Shown: positions 12,700 through 24,463 of the stretch, piece after piece
Position numbering within the stretch: the first letter of the stretch is position 1
Layout of the letters: the number at the start of each line of letters is the position of its first letter
Source: Gnetum montanum
Lineage: Eukaryota; Streptophyta; Gnetopsida; Gnetales; Gnetaceae
Length of the DNA stretch: 64,000 nucleotides
Direction: 5' to 3'
Assembly: GCA_015680685.1 (NCBI GenBank)
Contig: MNCI01036469.1
Span: 604,836 to 668,835 of the forward strand
Translations under genes and position numbers: made by a program
The notes under the pieces: generated by a model
Database searches by the model: none
Seen by the model: only the letters and a program-made list of their open reading frames with translations
What the model was told of the DNA's origin: nothing

Positions 12700-13111
12700 C
12701 TATTCTTAGGTTTTCATACCCATGTGGAAGATGCCCTAGGCGAAAGTTTCTTAAAACGAGTTGTAAAAAGAGGTGTTGTTACAACCAAAATCCAAACATC
12801 AATAATGATATAGCAACCTTTGTTTATAGGCTCATTGCTTGGTGTTCTTTGCACAAGTCCAAACCATCTAAACCACCATTCTTTTAGCTTATCTAAAATA
12901 GAAGCTACTCCAATTCTTTCTCTAATGTCTGTATTATATAGTTTATCTCTTTTGGTAACATTTGGTATTCATTGAAGCATTCATATTTCTACCATACTGA
13001 TTTATTGTTCATGCCTCTTTGTGTTGCCCAACATTCAGCATTATATAACATAGTAGGTCTAATTATTGTCATGTAAAATTTCCCCTTAGTATTCTCTTAT
13101 TAGATAAAATA
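12700..13111 (-). pseudogene. LINE reverse transcriptase, C-terminal fragment
   Basis: Read on the minus strand from 13111, it gives K-F-Y-M-T-I-I-R-P-T-M-L-Y-N-A-E-C-W-A, the classic block after the RT domain of RTE/L1-like LINEs. After a frameshift it continues with D-I-R-E-R-I-G-V-A-S-I-L-D-K-L and R-W-F-G-L-V-Q-R-T-P. It is the continuation of 23260-23790, from which it was separated by insertion of element A. It is defective, with frameshifts and stops. Confidence 0.75.
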
Positions 13112-14040
13112 TGATGAGCGGCGAGGTACCCCTATGCTCAACCATACGAATATGAGCGTTTCACACACGATCAGGTCAAATTCCAAGGACTAAGTGCTTA
13201 CGCACCCTTGTGGAACAAGGATGGGTTGGTTGATCATTGTCTTCCCAAGCTTACTTGTATGTCATGATTGTATGGTTTAGTAAGCTTGAGGCATATGATT
13301 TTTATAGCTTTTATGTTTTTATGTCCTGCGCTAGTAGGGAAGGAGAGAGGTAACTAAATGACTAATTTAACTTAACTACTCATTAACCAAGTTCTAACTA
13401 ATCCTAACACCAACATATGTTCCCACTTGCTGTACACATCCTGAACCAGTGCAACACTATTGGGATTAGCAAACGCTAATCGTTACTGGGTTACCAAGCA
13501 TTACACGCATGCTAGAAGTGGTCATGCTTGTATAATTTAACAATTTTCATAATTAATCAAAATGAATTGTTGTGCTAATAATAGAAATCTAAAGTGCATA
13601 AAATAAAATAAATGCATAAGAAAATAAAATAAAATAAATGCATAAGAAAACAAATATCAAGTGCTGCAAGGATGAATCAAAGGGCTCATCTTTATTGCCA
13701 TACACAAGGTGTGCTCAGGTACGCAATGCTTGAATAAAGATCCATCCACACTTAGACGTCCTACTACGGGCACTTGAAAAATACTCTAACTTTCAAACAG
13801 ACTACAAGAGTTTCGCTACTTGACTGCTAAAATACTTTCCTCCAATTGTGCACCTAAGCACTGTATTTATAGGCTTGGGAGCAACTACTCTAATAATTAG
13901 AGTAACTGCTCTAATAATTAGAATAACTGCTAAAGTAACCACTATGGTAACTACTCTAATAATTAGACTAACTGCTAAAGTAACCGCTAGAGTAACTGCT
14001 CTAATAATTAGAATAACTACTAGAGTAACCGCTCTCATCA
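13112..14040 (-). repeat. 3' LTR of element A
   Basis: It begins (minus sense) TGATGAGAG at 14040 and ends CTCATCA at 13112. U3 is an array of about four TCTAATAATTAGA palindromes interleaved with related GTTACTCTAG units (13884-14036). A TATA box (TATAAATA) follows directly at 13864-13871. A polypurine-type tract, GTTGTGGGGGTTA in minus sense, abuts the LTR at 14041. Confidence 0.9.
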
Positions 14041-15945
14041 TAACCCCCACAACTGAATGAAAACTCATCCTCGAGTTCCTTACAAAATATTGGGAATGTA
14101 TGGGATTATTAACTAATTGACAACTAATGATGGAATGGGATGAAAAACTCAACGTGCCCAGTGAATGGATCAATAAGCATATTACAACATTAGTGTTCAT
14201 GACATTGTGGTGAACACTCGTACATAAATGACATCCAAGCCTTTATTTGGTAGCTTGAAGAGAAAGAGAGAGAGAGAGAGAAGATGAAGCATGTTGCTGC
14301 CAATGCTGAGATTGCGCCTTTCATTGTTTATCCATTTCCATGCCACCAAACTTGCTCCTTTCATAAATGTTCTAGTTCTAGTCCATCCTGAGTGCTTCCT
14401 CTAAGCCCATTCCATTGTTTGTATGATCGTCATCTGCACACATAACATAGTCACAAATGAGCAAGGATAGATAAACCACAATGTAGTTGATGCCTTGCCT
14501 CGATATCAGGTGCATTGGCTAAGTTGTGGTTATGGAAAAAACTAGTTCAAAGATTTATCACAGGTGACTACCCAAGGTGTAGGGGTTAGGTGAATAGTAA
14601 AATCGAGAAAATTGAAAAATTTGTGCCAAGGCCCCCACAACTAAGAGTGAACCTCCAATAGCTATAAGATGGAAAAATATGAGGAACAAAAAAGATGGGA
14701 AAAAATAACAATGACAACACTAATAAAATGGATTTCATGGATGGGGATGAAACAAGAGATGATTGATTGTAAGAAATGTTTAAGGAAAAGAACTTAACAA
14801 TTGCACCAAAAAGGAATGCTAGTGGGTCCTCCCCAAAGCAGGCTCATGCCTTTTATGCCATGACAAACCCACAAACCAAAGAGTTTGTAGGCTCTAGGAA
14901 TGTCATTTAGAAGCAAGACTTAAAAACTTACCCACAAGAATTCACCAAAGAAAAATAATGCATCAACCTAGAATGAACTAATGATAAAACTGGCAATGAG
15001 GTGGAAAATGGGAAGAAAGATGGAAAGGAGAGAATGGAATGGAATCCCAAGAACAAGGTTGTGTAAAGCCCCTTGTGTATTTCATGGTTAAGATAATTGA
15101 GTAGAACTCATCCCAAATCTAGACTCAAACCAACCACATTCAGTGACCTCACATCAATATACTTGGCCAATCCATCCTCTTGAGGTAACAAGAATGCTTC
15201 CACAAATAGTGACCACTATTCCAAGGAGAGTGAGATGGAAAAGTAGGAAGCGAGAAAGGGCCTTAGTTAGAGGGAACCTTCAGGCATGAGTAACATGTCT
15301 TTTCAGTGCCATAACCAGCGCTTATAGCCCATATTACTTTATTATGTCTAACGGGTGTGCTTTGAATTCTCACATTTTTCTCTTTTTTCTCTCTCTCTCT
15401 CTTTTTTTCTTTTGCATGAGAACCACACCATGCAAAGACTTATTTTTATTCACTCAGCTTCCTGATATTTGAACAATGTCAAAATGGTAGAAAACCCAAG
15501 AAAAAGCATCTAAGCACCCAAGAGAATGGCCAACACCAATGCATCGAATCCCCTTGAAGTCACATCCTTTGAGTCTTTCCTTGGTTTGAAAAATACCCAA
15601 CCACAATTCATTAATAAATTTACTTAGAAAAAAGGGATTGTACAATTCCAAGCCAAAGGAGACCATAGAGTTGTATGGATGAGTGGACGACATGGACTCA
15701 TTGCCTGTTTTACCAAAAGAATGATACTTTAATATCAGCATCATAATTCAAAGGTAAAAACCAAACATTATCAATCAATATGATATAATTTAATCCACCA
15801 TCATGAGCACTTATTACAAGACGAATAAAAGTAAATCAAGTAAACAAAGAAACAGTAAAAACATGAATGATGGTATAAAAAAAATAAGAAAAGTTGAAAG
15901 AATGTGTAAAACAAAAATTCAAAAAGAACTAAGGGCCTAGAATGG
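14041..15945 (-). other. 3' non-coding region of element A
   Basis: No coding frame is found between the pol stop at 15946 and the 3' LTR. It contains an AGAGAGAG tract near 14261-14280 and a CTCTCTCT tract near 15390. It also carries several blocks repeated in B, C, D, F and Z, such as CTACCCAAGGTGTAGGGGTT near 14570, TAACATGTCTTTTCAGTGCC near 15291 and the hairpin at 14822-14872. Confidence 0.7.
14822..14872 (-). other. Conserved predicted RNA hairpin (element A)
   Basis: In minus sense GTGGGT (14872-14867) pairs with ACCCAC (14827-14822) around the conserved core GAGCCTGCTTTGGGGAGG. It is at the same place in the element as the hairpins in B, C, D, F and Z. Confidence 0.5.
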
Positions 15946-17205
15946 TTAGCATGGGTGGCCATCTCCCCCACGACTAAGTTGGAAGGAGGAGATCTGAAAT
16001 AGTGAGCAAGGTTGTCCATCAAGAGAGGTAACATGTGTACTGGCTGTCCTAAGCTCCTGGAAAGGTTTGGTTTGTTGCATGTTGACCAAAATTTTCTTAT
16101 CCAGGCTCTCAGTCTTGTATATTATCATGGCCCCTGAAGTAAAAGTTAAATAAATAATATAAGGTCCTTCGCACAGTGTTTGAAATTTAGTACGTTGTGG
16201 CACATGTGTCGGATTCTAGTAGAGAACCTTATCTCCTACCTGATATTTAACTTTCCTAATTCTTAGGTCATGACGTTGTTTATTGAAGGCCTTGTACAAT
16301 TCGTTAGATGACAGGGCAGCTAATTGGTTTTCATCTAGCAAGTTAAGGGTTACTAACCATTATTTCTGTGCTATATCAAGGCCAAGGTTGAGGTCACATG
16401 TCATGGATAGTGTACGGAGCTCAATTTGAATGGGAAGTGTTGGTAATTTACCATACACTAACTCATAGGGGGAGTAGCCTATAGGGAGTTTCCATGTGGA
16501 GTGGTATGCCCAAAGAGCATTGCTCATTTTAGTGCTCTAGTCTCACCTAAACTTGCTAATGGTTCTTGTCAATATCTTCGTAATCTCCTTGTTGGTGACT
16601 TCTGCTTGACCATTTGCTTAGGGGCGGTATGGTGTAGTCAATTTATGTTCAACCCCTAAGCGTTGCATTAATTTCCAAAAAGTTGCACCATTATCTGAAA
16701 TAAGTGCCCGCGGAACACCAAACCTATTTATGATTTGTTGTTGATCAAATCGTGTAATTGTAGATGATGTAAAATCTTTAACAGTAGCTGCTTTGGCCCA
16801 TTTTGTTAGCTAATCAAAGACAACAATAATATAAGCTTTTCCATTGTACATTGGTGTAATCGGGCCCATAAAATCAATTCCACAAATGTCAAAGGATTCT
16901 AACAATTGAATCCATTGTTGTGGACCCTCCATTCTAGCAGTCATTTCCCCATCACGTTGACAACACTCACAAGATTGGATGAAATGATGGGTGTCCCGAA
17001 ATAATGTAGGCCAATAATATCCTACAAGCAGGATCTTAATGGTATTTCATCTCCTAGTGTAATGACCCCCACAAGGACCCTCATGAGCACCTTAGAGAAC
17101 TCACAGTTGATCTATATCGGGAACACACCATCAAACCAAGCCATCGGGACACACTTTGTAAATTTGCCCATTGATCTCCATAAAGTACTTGGCTTGGTGA
17201 AGAAA
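15946..17205 (-). pseudogene. Integrase and pol C-terminal tail of element A
   Basis: The zinc-binding domain, near 17130-16950 in the minus direction, shows the H..H and C-x2-C pattern with G-Y-Y-W-P-T-L-F. The catalytic core shows L-I-S-D-N-G near 16695, where a few residues normally following D-N-G are missing compared with E, and G-Q-A-E-V-T-N for the third acidic residue. A TAA at 16360-16362 interrupts the frame at exactly the codon where E also has TAA (63324). The tail ends S-R-G-G-D-G-H-P-C and stop at 15946. Integrase would insert the cDNA into the chromosome; this copy is dead. Confidence 0.8.
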
Positions 17206-19100
17206 CTATTGTTTCTTCTTAAGGTTTAATTCTTGTGGTGTTTGTTGGGTGAGGAGATAGGTAAGAATACTACTATACCAATTTGTCTTCGTGGATAATT
17301 GATTATTCACTACACTAGCAAAAAGGAATTCATCAGGCAAATGATCAGAAATTGGATACTCATCCTCTTTGTTGTCCCATCGCAACTGAGATAAATGATC
17401 AGCAACTACATTTTCGATGCCCTTACGATCGATCATCGTTAAATCGAACTCTTGTAAGATTACAAGCCATCATATGATACGAGGGCTTACCATTGGCTTA
17501 TTCATGAGGAACCGGATTGCACTATGATCTGTATGTATATATACTTGATATCCTAATACATAGTGTCTAAAATTTTCTAGTGAAAACACTATAGCCATTA
17601 ATTCTTTCTCTGTGGTAGTGTAGTTAAGTTGTGCACCAACGATACTTCTACTTACATAGTGGATGTAATAAGTATGCTTCTGGTCATCTAACTGTGTAAG
17701 TACAGCTCCTAAAGCATAGTTGGATGCATCAGTTATGATATGGAATGGTTTGGACCAATCAAGAGCTTGTAGAATGGGTGTTTCTACTAGCTTTTATTTC
17801 AAAGTTTGGAAAGCTAATTCGCATTCCTTGGTTCACTCAAAAGGTATGTCCTTTTTCGTTAATTCCACCAATGGTTTGGCAACCTTTGAAAAGTTCTCAT
17901 TAAATCTACTATAGTAGCCAGTATGTCCAAGGAATGAACGAATATCTTTAACAGTTTCCAGTTGATGGGTAATTCCTTGGAAAATTTTGATTTTCTCGGG
18001 GTCTACCTCTATCCCTGTGTGTGAGATTTTGTGCCCTAGTATTATGCCTTCTTGGACCATCAAATGGCTTTTCTACCATTTGAGCCTCAAATTAGTTTCT
18101 ACACATCTTTTTAACACTTTCTCCAACCAGTCCAAGGCTTGATCAAAGTTTGCTCCATAAGTGGAGAAGTCATCCAAAGGCCTCCATGTCATTCCCTATT
18201 TGCTTTGGAATATGCTTAGAATTAGTCGTTGAAATTTGCAAGGGAATTGCACAAGCCAAACGACATCTATTTGTATGCGAACATTTCCTAAGGACTGGTG
18301 AACTTAGTCTTGGCTTGGTCTTTTGGGGCTATTTGTATTTGGTTACATCTACTATATCCATCCAGAAAATTGTAATAGCGATGCCCTGCAATGGTGTTTA
18401 AGACTTGGTTGACAAATGGTAATGGAAAGTGATCTTTGAATGTTTCCATATTTAGTAGCCTAAAATCTATGCACACCCTCCATTTGCTTCCCTTTTTAAG
18501 CATAATAACTAAGGGGCTAACCCATTCGCTATCACTAATGAGGTATATGAACCCAGCCTTGAGAAGCTGTTTGATTTCTTCCTTAACTACTTGCTTCAGC
18601 TTAGGGTTCAATCGCCTCTGCTATTGTCTTTGAGGCTTCATGGAGGGATCAGTGTAAATTCTATGTTGGCATATCCTAGGATCTATTCCAATTAATTTAA
18701 GATATGACCAAGCGAAGGATTTTGACCATTTATTTATTACCTTCAATAGTTCTTCTTTCTGTTGAGGAGCAAGCTTAGCGTTGATAATTACTAGTCTTTC
18801 ATTTTTAAGGAATGTATATTCCATACTAGTGGGCAATGGTTTTAGCTCGAGGGGCTCTTATATAAATTTCTCAGTGATTTCCAACTTCCCCCAGTTGATA
18901 TTTTCAAGGTTAAGACTTGGAAGTTGGTAGTGGACTTGCTCTAATGTATCTATGCTATCAATGTAAGCACAAGTCAAACCCTCAATTGGTTCCATGCATA
19001 TGAGTGAACTACTTTCTTAATCAGCTATCAGCCACTAGGTGCCTTCTTGTTATGTGGATGCTGCATATAGGCATCTTTGTATGTTGATCACTTGTACACA
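17206..19100 (-). pseudogene. Reverse transcriptase and RNase H of element A
   Basis: RT begins near 18840 with blocks for K-W-S-K-S-F-A-W and P-R-I-C-Q-H-R-I-Y. Motifs near 18450-18300 include W-R-V-C-I-D-F-R-L-L-N and F-L-D-G-Y-S, with the first catalytic aspartate. The F-M-D-D box is destroyed by a one-base deletion near 18164, which also shifts the frame. The RNase H/connection part continues with L-G-H-K-I-S, T-D-A-S-N and I-D-R-K-G-x-E-N-V-V-A-D-H-L-S, ending about 17206. Confidence 0.85.
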
Positions 19101-19790
19101 CTAATTGCATGTAGGCAATGTTAAACTTTGCACAAACCATGACCTCTCCACACAATTACACCTTATGTCATTGTATGCGATGCATGGAACATTCTTCTTC
19201 TCGATCTTTCCAAATGTATTTTCCTTTAATATTTCTAGGGAAAGATTGCAGATTCCTAAGCGTGCGTCGATGGTGCTTAGCCATGCTCTTTCCATTATGA
19301 TTGGGAAGTCCCTCTTACCATTGTTTACTTGAATCACTAGAAAGTCAGTTGGGTACGACCACCCACAAATAGTGGTAACAATTTCTTCCACCAGTCCCAA
19401 TGGGATAGTGATGGACTGGTCGGCCAACTCTAAAGGGATGTTGCTCTTTTTCGATGGAGGCAGGTTCCAGGCCTTGTACATTTCTTGAGAAATCAAGTTG
19501 ACACTGAAACCTGAATCCAAAAGAGCCTTGCACGGTGCATTTTCAGTGATTTGTAAGTATATCAGAGGACTCCCAAGATTAGAGAATTTCCTAGGAAGGT
19601 GGCCAGCTTTGATCCAATCAATGATGACATGTGTTAGCATGACCATATGTGTTAAGTGTGGTGGTTGACTTGAAGGAGGCTCCAAAGTTTTGATCGATAC
19701 TGAGGCATCTAAGGAATCAGCCACTTGTGATTGCAAGGGCTTGGTTGGTCTGTTGGTTCTAAAGAAAGGTCTTTGCTTCATGTGGTTGTT
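19101..19790 (-). pseudogene. Aspartic protease region of element A
   Basis: A 226-codon open stretch (start at 19781) carries A-L-L-D-S-G-F-S-V-N-L-I-S (active site; D-L-G in B, C and Z), P-L-G-L-V-E and F-P-I-I-M-E-R-A-W-L-S-T-I. It is followed by the P-C-I-A-Y-N-D segment. The frame continues from Gag upstream. The usual role is polyprotein cleavage inside the particle. This segment is the best-preserved part of A. Confidence 0.85.
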
Positions 19791-22162
19791 GGAACCAATA
19801 GTAGGTTGAAAGTTAATAGCCCTTGTGGCATTACGTTGCTACAGTTGGGTAGGGATTTCACCCTACATAGCTGGAGCAGGTGGTAGTGGAGCTATTAGTG
19901 GAAGAGATGCGACTAGATGAGAAGGATGATATGCTTGCGGAATATTGCCCCTAAAAGAGGGAGTCCCATAATACTCATGGGATTGGTAGTGAGGTTGAGG
20001 AGTGATGTGACCAGTAGAGTCATGTGGGGAGATTGGCTGCTACACATAATATCAATACAAGTCAGGTTGCTGGTAAGGATACTGTTGCCTTGGTGATGGC
20101 ATTTTCCATGATTTTGGGTGCTGCCACTGTTGATATTGCTCAATCGGTTTTGGTGCAGTTCCAATAGGATAATATGTTAATGGTTGGTGGAACTGCCTTA
20201 GGTTACCTTGAGGATAAGGTAACCTTCAGGGTGTTTTCCTTTTGTTTAATCGTGGGTTGAGTGCATACACCCCAGACTCCTACAGATGTGAGATTACATG
20301 GCAACATCCCTTAGGATGGTCATATTGACATATCTCACATCCACTATCATTGTTTGTTTCCAAATCCACAACCTCTTCAATGATGGCAACTTTGCCCTTA
20401 CTCTTACTACGTGCATGTTTAGCCTCTTTCTTTTCTCATTTCTCACTACCTTGCTCTCTAGACTCCTCTACTATTTTAAGAACAATTTGAAATCTATTGT
20501 CTTTGGAATCTCACATTTGATCTACCTTTGCCGAAACTTCTAATGTCCTTTTTTGGATAGGAAAATTTTTCCTATTCACCATCTCTTCCAGTGGTGACTC
20601 TTCTTCATCCTCACAAAATCTTACTCCCCTCTTCCGAAGGGAAGGATCTCGATTATACTCTTTTGCACTTTCTATTTTCCATAGCTCACCTTCTTCCTTA
20701 GCAACTTGCTCCAATAGTCTTTGAATTTGATGGGACCTAAGCTTAGATAGTCTTCCTTGGCCATAAGTCCCAAGGGTTCTTCTCATTTCATGCCTAAGCC
20801 CATCCAAGATGGCGCAGTTGATCCCTTTGCGAATAACCATGGCTAGGACAATGGTGTAACAGTGCATAATATTGGCCCATGGTAGCATCCAAGGGTTCAT
20901 GTCCTCCTTGTTTCTAGCCTTGGATTTGCTTTCACAAGTTAGACACTCAGGAGTACGTTTGGTACTAGTCATTAAATAGTTCTAACATAGTACTCCACCT
21001 ACGAATGGATTTCGATTCTAAAAACCGATACCCGCTTTCTACTTCTTTAACTAGTGTCCATGGAAATAACTTTAGTTTTTGCCATTCATTATCTATATTT
21101 TTTAAGGCACATGCATCATGGAATGCTTGTAAATGATTCTGAGGATCAGCGTTGTATTCCCCTTCAAATCATGGGATATTATTCATATCTAATCTCTTGA
21201 TCCTACTATCTTTCTAGTGCCTTGTTGGAATTCTAACAACCTTAGTTATGTCCAACATACTTCGAGTAGCGAGTAGGTGTTCATCGTGATCGTCTCATCC
21301 ATGGCTTCTATGACGCTTATGTTGTTTCCTACTTTCCCTTCTTCTATGTTGTGACTCTCTAGAGTGCTCTCATTCCCTTTCCTGGTTGTTTCGTCTATGA
21401 CTTCCACTTTGCCTACCTTTATCCCCATGGTCTTTTTCTTTATGAATGCATCCGGACATTGAAGGAAAGGATGAAAGAGATGATGAAAGTGAAAAAGAAG
21501 GAGAACCATCACCATGACTGTGTCTACTACCTTCTCTTCGACGGTCTCCGCCTCGATTGTGATTGCGATCAGAATGTCTATCTTTATCATGTGTCTGTGT
21601 CCCTTTTTGAGACCCTTTATGCTTGTGGGTATCAGAACTTAGGTTATGAATAGTGGAATGAAGGTTCTAATACACAACCCCTTGGCCAAAGTCAGGGGGA
21701 GGAACATCGTTGTGTGGGTGACTACTTGAGGCAGGTTCACCATCCTCATTTTTGCTTAAGACACGTGGGATATCCTACGACCACTTACCCTTTAAAGACT
21801 TATGATGTCTCTCTTGTTGCAAGTCCCTTTAATGTTGTGCCTCTGTGGGACGGTATTCTCTCGAGTCATGGTCTTGCACAACATATTTTGTGTAAGTGCA
21901 GCATGCCAATTTGTGTGACAGCATGAAGAAGCATGCTCGAGACTAAATGATTGAGAGGTAATACTATGTTACCTTCTAAGTCTCGCCAATGCAGTTGTTT
22001 GTCTTGATGAAGGATAAAGGTGAAGTCTGGTATATACTCATTAGGATGAATATATACCACTCGAACTTGTTGAGGGAATGGTAGATCAACGTCATGTGTA
22101 TTACGCCACTGACTATTTCCTGTTTCAGACCTAGGCGGTAAGGTGCTTTCATATGAAGACAT
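19791..22162 (-). pseudogene. gag: gag of element A
   Basis: It starts at 22162 (M-S-S-Y-E-S, equivalent to M-S-S-S-S-H-K in B, C and E). Conserved blocks are F-I-L-H-Q-D and G-N-I-V-L-P, the central D-G-L-R-H-E-M-R-R-T-L-G-T-Y and R-G-V-R-F-C-E-D-E-E blocks (20511-20972), and a zinc knuckle C-x2-C-x3-H-x3-C-C near 20290-20335. A frameshift lies between the N-terminal and central blocks. A TGA at N-N-I-P-stop-F-E-G near 21180 is shared with C and E, while B has CGA there. Confidence 0.8.
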
Positions 22163-22279
22163 ACTTGTCTATTCAATGTGCAATGTATTCTTGTTTATTA
22201 TTTTCTCAATCAACCCTAAGGATTCGTTCCAACAATGTGAATGATTTCCTATGTTCTAATTAGCGCACAAACAACTAAG

Positions 22280-22297
22280 TCCCCGACAACGGCACCA
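22280..22297 (-). other. Primer-binding site of element A
   Basis: Minus-strand TGGTGCCGTTGTCGGGGA starts one base after the 5' LTR end. It differs from the complement of the plant tRNA-Asp 3' end by two transitions. Confidence 0.85.
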
Positions 22298-22298
22298 A

Positions 22299-23259
22299 TG
22301 ATGAGCAACGAGGTACCCCTACACTCAACCATACGAATACAAGTGTTTCACACATGATCTAGTTGAATTCCAAGGACAAAGTGCTTATATTCCCTTGTAG
22401 AATAAGGACGGGTTTATTGATCGTTGTCTTCCCAAGCTTACCTGTATGTCACGATTGTATGGTTAAGTAAGCTTGAGACATATGATTTTTATAGCTTTTA
22501 TGTTTTTATGTCCTACACTAGTAGGAAAGGAGAGAGGTAACTAAGTAACTAATTTAACTTAACTACTCATTAACTAAGTTCTAACTAATCCTCACACTAG
22601 CATCCATTCCCACTTGCTATACACATCTTGAACTAGTGCAACACTGCTAGGATTACCAAACACTAATCGTTACTGGGTTACCAAACGTTATATGCATGCT
22701 CGAAGTAGTCGTGCTTGTTTAATTTAATGATTTGCTTAATTGATCAAAATGAATTGTTGTGCTAATAGCAGAAATGTAAAGTGCATAAAATAAAATAAAT
22801 GCATAAGAAAATAAAATAAAAGAAATGTGTAAGAAAACAAATCTCAAGTGTTGCAAGGATGAATCAAAGAGCTCGTCTTTATTGCCGTACACAAGATGTG
22901 CTCAGGTACACAATTCTTGAATAAAGATTTGTCCACACTTATACCTCCTACTGCGGGCACTTGGAAAATACTCTAACTTTCAAACAAACTACAAGATTTT
23001 TGCTACTTGATTGCTAAAAGACTTTCCTCCAATTGTGTGCCTAGGCACTATATTTATAGGCTTGGAAGCAACTACTCTAATAATTAGAGTAACCGCTCTA
23101 ATAATTAGAATAACTACTAAAGTAACCGCTAGAGTAACCACTCTAATAATTAAAATAACTACTAGAGTAACCACTCTAATAATTAGAAAACTGCTAAAGT
23201 AACTGCTAGAGTAACTACTCTAATAATTAGAATAACTGCTAGAGTAACCGCTCTCATTA
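22299..23259 (-). repeat. 5' LTR of element A
   Basis: 961 bp. The minus-sense start is TAATGAG (mutated from TGATGAG) and the end is CTCATCA beside the primer-binding site. The U3 array holds about five TCTAATAATTA units (23072-23252), one more than the 3' LTR, which accounts for most of the length difference. The TATA box is at 23051-23058. Confidence 0.9.
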
Positions 23260-23790
23260 GAATACTACTAGCCTATCTCTATTTTGACTTTCCTGCCTCA
23301 ATTCTATTTCTTATATCTTTATCAATTTCATAATCCTTTCTTATATCTTTATCAATTTCACCATCTAATTGGTGGATTGATCCTAGGTAGTGATAAACTT
23401 CGTGGCCTTGAATTATCATTTTGACCTTGAATTGTTATGTTACTAAAATTGCATTCCATATATTATATTTTACTTCTACTAATTTTTAAGCTACTTCTCT
23501 TTTATCTAAAGTATGCCTCCACTTCTCCTTTTCTTCTTGTTAGAAGCAATGTTTGTTTTCTCAAGTGCTATCTACCAACACAATATTATCTACAAATAGC
23601 ATACACCAAAGAATTCCATTTGTATTTTCTTTTTAAAAAGAAGATGAGATTGATATTTTGATATGATTAATTTATATTTTAAAAGTTTCATCCTCGTCCT
23701 AATTGATCTTTGAGATCCTACTAATAATGTATTGTAATTGAAGTCATATTTTATTAATAAAATATTTGATGCAAGAACCACTTTAATGCC
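23260..23790 (-). pseudogene. LINE reverse transcriptase, central fragment
   Basis: The minus strand reads I-L-W-C-M-L-F-V-D-N-I-V-L-V-D (from the F-A-D-D catalytic box, here F-V-D-N) near 23590. It continues Y-H-Y-L-G-S-I-H-Q-L-D-G-E-I-D-K-D-I (23330-23400) and I-E-A-G-K-S-K up to the insertion point of element A. These blocks typify RTE-like plant LINEs. A duplicated segment (GAAATTGATAAAGATATAAG twice, 23313-23360) and several stops mark it as dead. The 5' limit is uncertain. Confidence 0.75.
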
Positions 23791-24272
23791 CCCATTAAAT
23801 GTTGCCAGTTTAATCTTTAATTAAGATTATAATGCCTGAAAAAAAGGTGTAAGATTAAACCGTTTAAAATTATTAGTTAAAAAATTCAACACCATTTAAG
23901 AAGTTGAAAGCTAATATAAACTTATAAACTATTATTTTAGACTTGGAACAGTGATATAGATTACTCTTTTATTTCGCGAAGATTGATATGAGAAGGAGAG
24001 GCTTTGAATCAATTCTTTATGATAAAATCGCTTCAAATAGAAACCTTGACATGACGTTTACTGCAAATTACACTTTCATCATTCCGAACACTGTACAGTG
24101 AATCTGGTTTTAAACCTTGCGTGCATCACCCACCCAGATTACCATGATACAAGATCCGTAATTTACATTGCAAAAATGTTTACCTATAAAAGAAATGCAC
24201 ATGGATAAGACTGCTAGCACAAAAATCACACATACCGGTGTAAATTCTCAAGCAACACATAATAGCGAATCC
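23791..24272. other. Downstream flank of the CAD-like gene
   Basis: AT-rich sequence between the LINE fragment and the gene's 3' end. No coding frame or repeat boundary was seen. Confidence 0.4.
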
Positions 24273-24278
24273 TTTATT
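24273..24278 (-). terminator. Candidate poly(A) signal of the CAD-like gene
   Basis: Minus-strand AATAAA lies about 190 bp after the stop codon, a normal distance for a plant 3' UTR. Confidence 0.4.
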
Positions 24279-24463
24279 TATATGTTTTACCGAGGTTACT
24301 AGCAGAGAGCCTCACACTATGGCAGTGACTGGTCATACAGTACATAATCTGCCACTATTTCATACTGCTGGAGCACCGCATATAATCTGCGGTGAGGTTC
24401 TGTCCACAAGTATGCAGCGGACACCAAGAGCTCTCAGAGCTTCGTCCACCGAACACGTATTAA

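Larger units (their letters stand above)
13112..23259 (-). mobile_element. LTR retrotransposon A, Ty3/gypsy Athila-like, full domain set
   Basis: This 10.1-kb element has LTRs at 13112-14040 (3') and 22299-23259 (5'), a primer-binding site, gag, protease, RT, RNase H and integrase, and a 1.9-kb non-coding region before the 3' LTR. Its flanks are AAATA (13107-13111) and GAATA (23260-23264), a 5-bp target duplication with one mismatch. The LINE coding sequence resumes on both sides, confirming the insertion. Frameshifts and stops leave it inactive. Its LTRs differ in length (929 versus 961 bp) and by scattered transitions. Confidence 0.92.

Noticed and set aside
13848-14060. Open frames of alternating L-I-I-R-V-T type in the LTRs (also 23011-23202, 22989-23174)
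   Set aside because: They are translations of the palindromic TCTAATAATTAGA array in U3 and lie in a promoter region; both strands are open because the motif is palindromic.
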